Shown here: positions 58,343-64,000 of the stretch, in pieces
Layout: every line of letters starts with the position of its first letter
How positions within the stretch are numbered: the stretch's first letter is position 1
Notes under the pieces: generated by a model
What the model saw: only the letters and a program-made list of their open reading frames with translations
Told to the model about the DNA's origin: nothing
Databases searched by the model: none
Translations under genes and position numbers: made by a program
Origin: Providencia zhijiangensis
Lineage (GTDB): Bacteria; Pseudomonadota; Gammaproteobacteria; Enterobacterales; Enterobacteriaceae
Direction: 5' to 3'
Assembly: GCF_030315915.2 (NCBI RefSeq)
Contig: NZ_CP135990.1
Coordinates: 2,046,001-2,110,000, forward strand
DNA: 64,000 nt

Positions 58343-59593
58343 ATGACGACACAGAAACGCCGTACAATTTTGACTCGCTCTGCCCTGTTTGTTGCTCTGT
58401 TAGCTGCGGCTGGCGCAACGTGGTATGCCTACCATAAAAATAACCAAAATGAAGTACCAACCACAGCCAGTGCAACCCAAGGCGGACAAGCGAAAAAAGC
58501 AGGTGGAAGACCATCACGCCCACTTGCACCCGTTCAATTTGCCACTGCCCAAGAAAAAATCGTGCCGCGTTTTCTATCTGGTTTAGGTACCGTGCAGGCC
58601 GCTAACATGGTGACGGTCACTAGCCGTGTTGAAGGCCAACTCATGAATATCTACTTCACCGAAGGGCAATCCGTCAAAGCGGGTGATTTACTCGCGCAAA
58701 TTGACCCTCGCCCTTTTGAAGTGCAACTTGCCCAAGCTGAAGGTCAATTAGCCAAAGATAAAGCGACTTTAGCCAATGCTCGATTAGACTTGACCCGCTA
58801 CCAAAAACTGGCGGGAACCAAAGTCATCTCCCAACAAGAGTTGGATAACCAGCGAGCTACCGTATTACAAGCCGAGGGTAGCATCAAAGTTGACCAAGCC
58901 GCCGTTGATAATGCCAAGCTGCAACTGACCTACAGTAAAATTACCGCGCCAATTTCTGGACGAATCGGTTTAAAACAAGTGGATGTGGGTAATTTTATCT
59001 CTTCAGGGACTTCCACGCCGATTGTGGTGATCACCCAAACGCAACCTGCTGACGTACTATTTGCCTTACCTGAAGGTGACATTCCTGCTATCCAACAAGC
59101 GCAAGCAGCAGGGAATAAAGTCCTGATTGAAGCGTGGGATCGCAATAATATTGCCATGATTGCACGCGGAGAGTTATTGAGTACCGATAACCAAATTGAC
59201 CCAGCAACGGGCACACTGAAAATCAAAGCACGCTTTACTAACGAAGAGCAAAAACTGTTCCCGAACCAGTTTGTGAACGTCAAAATGCAGGTAGAGACCT
59301 TACAAAATGCCGTCGTGATCCCAACTGCTGCTCTGCAAATGGGCAATGAAGGTCACTATGTTTGGGTATTGAGCGACGATGATACCGTGACGAAACACAT
59401 TGTGACGGTGGGCATTCAAGACAGCCAACAAGTGGTGATTGAAAGCGGTTTATCCGCTAACACCAAAGTCATTACCGATGGCGTCGATAAGCTAACAGAT
59501 GGCGCGAAAGTTGAAGTGGTCAACGCTTCAAGCCTCGAAAAGAAACCGGCTTCCACAGAGAGAAAACCTCGCAATAGCGAGGAGAAAGCCTAA
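58343..59593 (+). CDS. mdtA: Multidrug efflux adaptor MdtA
   Basis: Periplasmic membrane-fusion protein of the MdtABC-TolC RND pump. 416 residues. N-terminal helix (about 11-29) acting as signal/anchor, lipoyl/hairpin region with [20 protein letters not shown] and [18 protein letters not shown], beta-barrel and membrane-proximal domains. The C-terminus is charged ([18 protein letters not shown]). First gene of mdtABC; its stop overlaps mdtB by one base. Confidence 0.96.
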   Translation: MTTQKRRTILTRSALFVALLAAAGATWYAYHKNNQNEVPTTASATQGGQAKKAGGRPSRPLAPVQFATAQEKIVPRFLSGLGTVQAANMVTVTSRVEGQLMNIYFTEGQSVKAGDLLAQIDPRPFEVQLAQAEGQLAKDKATLANARLDLTRYQKLAGTKVISQQELDNQRATVLQAEGSIKVDQAAVDNAKLQLTYSKITAPISGRIGLKQVDVGNFISSGTSTPIVVITQTQPADVLFALPEGDIPAIQQAQAAGNKVLIEAWDRNNIAMIARGELLSTDNQIDPATGTLKIKARFTNEEQKLFPNQFVNVKMQVETLQNAVVIPTAALQMGNEGHYVWVLSDDDTVTKHIVTVGIQDSQQVVIESGLSANTKVITDGVDKLTDGAKVEVVNASSLEKKPASTERKPRNSEEKA

Positions 59594-62500
59594 TGCAGCC
59601 GGAAACACATAAAGGCGGTGGCCCATCCCGCCTCTTCATTCTACGCCCTGTCGCAACCACCTTATTTATGGTGGCGATTTTGCTCGCGGGGATCATCGGT
59701 TATCGGTTTTTACCTGTCTCGGCATTACCGGAAGTTGACTACCCGACTATTCAAGTTGTGACCTTATACCCCGGAGCCAGCCCCGATGTGATGACGTCGG
59801 CTATCACGGCACCGCTAGAAACGCAATTCGGTCAAATGTCCGGCTTACAACAGATGTCATCACGTAGCTCCGGTGGCGCGTCAGTGATCACCTTGATGTT
59901 CCAGCTCTCTTTGCCTCTCGATGTGGCGGAGCAAGAAGTCCAAGCGGCGATTAACTCTGCCACCAGCTTGCTGCCCTCAGATTTACCATATCCACCGATT
60001 TACAACAAAGTAAACCCTGCGGATCCGCCCGTTTTAACGCTCGCCGTTACCTCAGATGCAATGCCGTTAACGCAGGTACAAGATATTATTGAAACCCGCG
60101 TGGCACAGAAAATTTCCCAAGTGACTGGGGTGGGCTTAGTCACCTTAGCGGGGGGGCAACGCCCAGCTGTGCGCGTCAACCTTAATCCACAAGCCATGGC
60201 GGCAAAAGGATTAGACAGCGAAACCATTCGTACCGCTATCAATAATGCGAACGTCAACTCCGCAAAAGGGAGTTTTGATGGCCCAACCCGCTCTGTGACG
60301 TTATCTGCGAATGACCAGATGAAATCCCTTGAGGATTACCGCAAGTTGATTGTGGCTTTCCAAAATGGCGCACCAGTGCGTTTGGGGGATATTGCGACTA
60401 TTGAACAAGGTGCTGAGAACGCCTATCTCGGTGCATGGGCCAATAGCCAACAAGCAATTGTGATTAACGTTCAGCGCCAACCGGGCGCGAACGTGATTAG
60501 CACCACGGATACTATCCGTGCTCTACTGCCCGAACTAATTGAAAGCTTACCAGCATCCGTTAACGTGGATATTTTGACCGACCGCACCAGCACCATTCGC
60601 GCTTCCGTCAATGATGTCCAATTCGAATTAATGCTCGCTATCGCCCTCGTGGTGATGGTGATTTATTTATTCCTGCGTAATGGGATTGCGACGCTGATCC
60701 CCGGCATCGCCGTGCCATTATCGTTAGTCGGCACCTTTGCCGTCATGTATTTTTGTGGTTTTTCCGTCAATAACCTCACATTGATGGCGCTAACCATCGC
60801 CACGGGATTCGTGGTGGATGACGCTATCGTGGTGATCGAAAATATCTCCCGCTATCTTGAAAAAGGGGACAAACCGGTTGTTGCCGCCTTAAAAGGTGCA
60901 GGAGAAATCGGTTTTACCATCATCTCCCTGACCTTCTCTTTGGTTGCCGTGCTGATCCCACTGCTGTTTATGGGGGATATTGTCGGGCGCCTATTCCGTG
61001 AGTTTGCGATTACGTTGGCGGTGGCAATTTTGATCTCCGCCGTGGTATCCCTCACACTCACCCCAATGATGTGTGCCCGCTTGCTTAAACCGGAATCCCA
61101 GCATAAACATAATCGCTTTGAAATCGCCTGTGAGCGTTTCTTTGAATGGATGATTGCGGGTTATGGTGTCTGGTTAAAACGGATTCTTAACCACCAATGG
61201 TTAACTCTGTGTGTCGCGTTGGGAACCTTAGTACTAACCGTGCTGCTGTATATGTGGATCCCGAAAGGGTTCTTCCCACTGCAAGATAGCGGCATTATTC
61301 AAGGTACCATTGAAAGTCGCCAATCTATTTCGTTTGCTGCAATGTCGAAGAAGCAGCAAGAAGTGGCGGGAATTATTCTGGCAGATCCGGCGGTTGAGAA
61401 CGTCACCACCTATGTGGGGATCGACGGTAATAATGCCACACTGAATAACGCCCGTATTCAAATCACATTGAAGCCCCTTGATGAGCGAGATGACCGTGTG
61501 CCTACGATCATTCCTCGCTTACAACAAGCCACCAGCGGTATTACAGGGGTTAATCTTTACTTGCAGCCATCACAGGATTTAACCATTGATACGCAAGTTT
61601 CCCGTACCCCGTATCAATTCACGCTGCAAGCAGGCTCTCTGGATGAGCTCAGCACTTGGGTACCAAAATTGCAGGAAGCCTTAAATAAACAATCCGCACT
61701 CATTGATGTGAGCAGCGACTGGCAAGATAAAGGTTTAGTCGCGTATGTGAATGTGGATCGTGATACCGCGAGCCGTTTTGGTATTACCATGTCAAATATC
61801 GATAACGCGCTGTATAACGCGTTTGGTCAACGCATGATCTCCACCATTTACACCCAAGCTAACCAGTATCGCGTGATTTTAGAACACAATACCCAAACCC
61901 GTGATGGAATGGAGGCGCTCAATGATATTCGCTTAAAAGGCACTGATGGCGCCATTGTTCCGCTGAATACCCTCGTGAATATTCAAGAAGGTTATGGGCC
62001 TTTAGCGATTAATCACCTCGACCAATTCCCGTCAGTCACTTTCTCTTTCGATGTAGCGGGAGATTCTTCATTAGAAGAAGCAGTCAATGCGGTGAAACTG
62101 GCTGAAAAACAGATTGCGATGCCAAAATCGATTACCACCCAGTTCCAAGGGGCGACCCTAGCCTTTGAAGCGGCGCTGAGTAGCACCGTTTGGCTGATTT
62201 TTGCCGCGATCATCGCAATGTATATCGTGCTGGGTATTCTGTACGAAAGCTTTATTCATCCAATTACCATTTTGTCCACATTGCCGACCGCTGGCGTGGG
62301 GGCTTTGCTCGCGCTAATGATGGCGGGCAATGAGCTCGATGTTATCGCCATTATCGGGATTATCTTGCTGATAGGGATCGTGAAAAAGAACGCCATTATG
62401 ATGATTGACTTTGCCCTCGCCGCAGAGCGTGAGCAAGGTTTATCTCCATATGATGCGATTTATCAGGCTTGTTTACTGCGTTTTCGCCCAATCCTGATGA

Positions 62501-62709
62501 CTACCATGGCCGCATTGCTTGGTGCGCTCCCGCTGATGCTCAGTACCGGTGTCGGCGCAGAACTGCGCCAGCCTCTGGGAGTCTGTATGGTAGGTGGGTT
62601 GATCATGAGCCAGATTTTAACCCTGTTCACCACGCCTGTGATCTACTTGATGTTTGACCGTTTAGCCCATCGATTCAATCGTCGTGGGCACAAGGCACAG
62701 GAGTCTTAA
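59593..62709 (+). CDS. mdtB: Multidrug efflux RND transporter MdtB
   Basis: Inner-membrane proton-drug antiporter subunit. 1038 residues, twelve helices and two large periplasmic loops (about 35-335 and 560-870). TM4 carries Asp-Asp in [21 protein letters not shown], the proton relay. In E. coli MdtB2-MdtC forms the heterotrimer and MdtB drives proton movement. Overlaps mdtA (1 bp) and mdtC (1 bp): translational coupling. Confidence 0.97.
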   Translation: MQPETHKGGGPSRLFILRPVATTLFMVAILLAGIIGYRFLPVSALPEVDYPTIQVVTLYPGASPDVMTSAITAPLETQFGQMSGLQQMSSRSSGGASVITLMFQLSLPLDVAEQEVQAAINSATSLLPSDLPYPPIYNKVNPADPPVLTLAVTSDAMPLTQVQDIIETRVAQKISQVTGVGLVTLAGGQRPAVRVNLNPQAMAAKGLDSETIRTAINNANVNSAKGSFDGPTRSVTLSANDQMKSLEDYRKLIVAFQNGAPVRLGDIATIEQGAENAYLGAWANSQQAIVINVQRQPGANVISTTDTIRALLPELIESLPASVNVDILTDRTSTIRASVNDVQFELMLAIALVVMVIYLFLRNGIATLIPGIAVPLSLVGTFAVMYFCGFSVNNLTLMALTIATGFVVDDAIVVIENISRYLEKGDKPVVAALKGAGEIGFTIISLTFSLVAVLIPLLFMGDIVGRLFREFAITLAVAILISAVVSLTLTPMMCARLLKPESQHKHNRFEIACERFFEWMIAGYGVWLKRILNHQWLTLCVALGTLVLTVLLYMWIPKGFFPLQDSGIIQGTIESRQSISFAAMSKKQQEVAGIILADPAVENVTTYVGIDGNNATLNNARIQITLKPLDERDDRVPTIIPRLQQATSGITGVNLYLQPSQDLTIDTQVSRTPYQFTLQAGSLDELSTWVPKLQEALNKQSALIDVSSDWQDKGLVAYVNVDRDTASRFGITMSNIDNALYNAFGQRMISTIYTQANQYRVILEHNTQTRDGMEALNDIRLKGTDGAIVPLNTLVNIQEGYGPLAINHLDQFPSVTFSFDVAGDSSLEEAVNAVKLAEKQIAMPKSITTQFQGATLAFEAALSSTVWLIFAAIIAMYIVLGILYESFIHPITILSTLPTAGVGALLALMMAGNELDVIAIIGIILLIGIVKKNAIMMIDFALAAEREQGLSPYDAIYQACLLRFRPILMTTMAALLGALPLMLSTGVGAELRQPLGVCMVGGLIMSQILTLFTTPVIYLMFDRLAHRFNRRGHKAQES

Positions 62710-64000
62710 TGAAACGCTTCTTTGCTTTATTTATTAGCCGTCCGGTGGCGACCACGTTAATCAGTGTCGCCATTACCCTGTGCGGTGCATTGAGCTTTCT
62801 ATTTTTACCTGTGGCGCCATTGCCACAGGTAGACTACCCTGTGATAAGAGTGACAGCGTCACTTCCAGGTGCCTCTCCTGAAACTATGGCCTCCTCCATC
62901 GCGACACCGCTTGAGCGCTCATTAGGTAGTATTGCTGGATTAAATGAGATGACCTCGAGCAGTTCGTTAGGACGAACCTCCATTACCTTAGAGTTTGATT
63001 TAACCAAAGATATCAATAATGCCGCGCGGGAAGTACAAGCAGCGTTGAATGCCGCACAAAACTTATTACCTAGCGGTATGCCAAGCCGCCCTCGTTACTA
63101 TAAATCAAACCCATCTGACGCGCCGATCATGATTTTAACCCTCACATCAAAAACCCTCAGTACAGGGGAAATGTATGATGTGGCGTCTACACGCTTAGCT
63201 CAGCGTATCGCGCAAATCGATGGGGTCAGTGAAGTTGCAGTAGGGGGTGGTTCTCTTCCTGCTGTGCGTGTGGAACTCAACCCAACAGCCCTATTTAATC
63301 AAGGGGTTTCCCTTGATGCTGTGCGCTCTGCCATCAGTAGTGCTAACGTGCGCCAACCACAAGGCTATATCAATAATGACGATAATCGCTACCAAGTTCA
63401 GACTAACGACGAACTGAAAAAAGCCGCCGATTACCGTCCAATTATTGTCCATTACAGTAATGGCAATGCCGTCAAACTCAGTGATGTCGCCGTCGTAAAA
63501 GACTCTGTCCAAGATGTGCGAGCCGCAGGGATGTCCAGTGGTGAACCCGCAATTTTGATCATCATTCGCCGCGAAGCGGGTGCCAATATCATTGAAACGG
63601 TCAAACGCATTCGCGAGGAACTCCCAGAATTTAAGGATATGATCCCCGCCGCCATTGATTTACAGGTTGCCCAAGATAGAACTCCGACCATCAAAGCATC
63701 GTTGGCAGAAGTCGAACGAGCATTAATGATTGCGATTGCGCTGGTGATCCTCGTCGTATTGCTATTTTTACGTTCAGGTCGTGCCACTTTAATTCCCGCC
63801 ATTGCTGTGCCTGTCTCGTTAATTGGTACTTTTACTGCCATGTATTTATGCGGGTTCAGCCTCAATAACTTGTCATTAATGGCCTTAACCGTCGCCACCG
63901 GATTTGTGGTGGATGATGCCATCGTGGTATTGGAGAACATTTCTCGGCACATTGAAAATGGTCGAAAACCGTTTATCGCGGCTGTTAAAGGGGTTTCTGA
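62709..64000 (+). CDS. mdtC: Multidrug efflux RND transporter MdtC (cut by window edge)
   Basis: First 430 codons of MdtC from ATG 62709 ([20 protein letters not shown]), which overlaps the mdtB stop (TAATG). Open to the right edge. First helix, first periplasmic loop and helices 2-4 are present, including [20 protein letters not shown] with the proton-relay Asp pair. In the MdtB2C complex, MdtC binds drugs. No disruption is seen. Confidence 0.95.
   Translation, partial: MKRFFALFISRPVATTLISVAITLCGALSFLFLPVAPLPQVDYPVIRVTASLPGASPETMASSIATPLERSLGSIAGLNEMTSSSSLGRTSITLEFDLTKDINNAAREVQAALNAAQNLLPSGMPSRPRYYKSNPSDAPIMILTLTSKTLSTGEMYDVASTRLAQRIAQIDGVSEVAVGGGSLPAVRVELNPTALFNQGVSLDAVRSAISSANVRQPQGYINNDDNRYQVQTNDELKKAADYRPIIVHYSNGNAVKLSDVAVVKDSVQDVRAAGMSSGEPAILIIIRREAGANIIETVKRIREELPEFKDMIPAAIDLQVAQDRTPTIKASLAEVERALMIAIALVILVVLLFLRSGRATLIPAIAVPVSLIGTFTAMYLCGFSLNNLSLMALTVATGFVVDDAIVVLENISRHIENGRKPFIAAVKGVS

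Noticed and set aside
58930..59346. 138-codon minus-strand frame inside mdtA
   Set aside because: Antisense shadow of a well-conserved gene.

Overview
The window is a chromosomal segment of an enterobacterium, most likely Providencia or a close relative in the Morganellaceae. This is inferred from moderate AT-richness, proteins very close to E. coli core proteins (GuaA, GuaB, PurC, PurM, DapA, BamC, BepA, Hda, Ppk, MdtB), E. coli-like local gene order, and a beta-class glutathione transferase of the Proteus type. Species was not tested.

Layout. 1-7.9 kb is the integrase end of a prophage or phage-derived island beside the 3' end of guaA: RecE-type exonuclease (cut by the edge), RecT, small unknowns, a gene split by a complete IS911-type element, an ASCH-like protein, an MT-A70 adenine methylase and a P4-type integrase. 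7.9-13.6 kb is guaBA (PurR and CRP sites), xseA and aes. 13.8-20.3 kb is an iron-controlled locus reading leftwards: ChaN-like lipoprotein, a TonB paralogue, an exported oligopeptidase B and a TonB-dependent receptor, with two Fur boxes. 20.3-29.3 kb holds maeB, a NarP-like regulator, yffB-dapE-M15 peptidase, ybaN, ypfN, tmcA and yeaL.

29.7-33.1 kb is a PPC-domain gene followed by a complete ECF transporter (S, T, two ATPases), unusual in this bacterial group. 33.2-46.3 kb is core: purC, a frameshifted unknown gene, dapA-bamC, gcvR-bcp, perM, bepA-yfgD, upp-uraA-hda (hda starting with CTG), purMN. 46.4-49.9 kb is accessory and partly decayed: an SDR, a GNAT, a small inverted-repeat element, a brnQ remnant, gst, and IS3-family and LysR remnants. 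50.2-64 kb holds speG, ppk-ppx, mgtE, an MFS transporter and mdtABC (mdtC cut by the right edge).

Themes. Purine genes guaBA, purC and purMN each carry a recognisable PurR operator. The Fur-controlled locus combines uptake parts with a secreted trypsin-like peptidase, which suggests uptake from a peptide or haemoprotein source. The ECF ATPases are predicted to form one canonical and one degenerate ATP site. No tRNA, rRNA or CRISPR array was seen.
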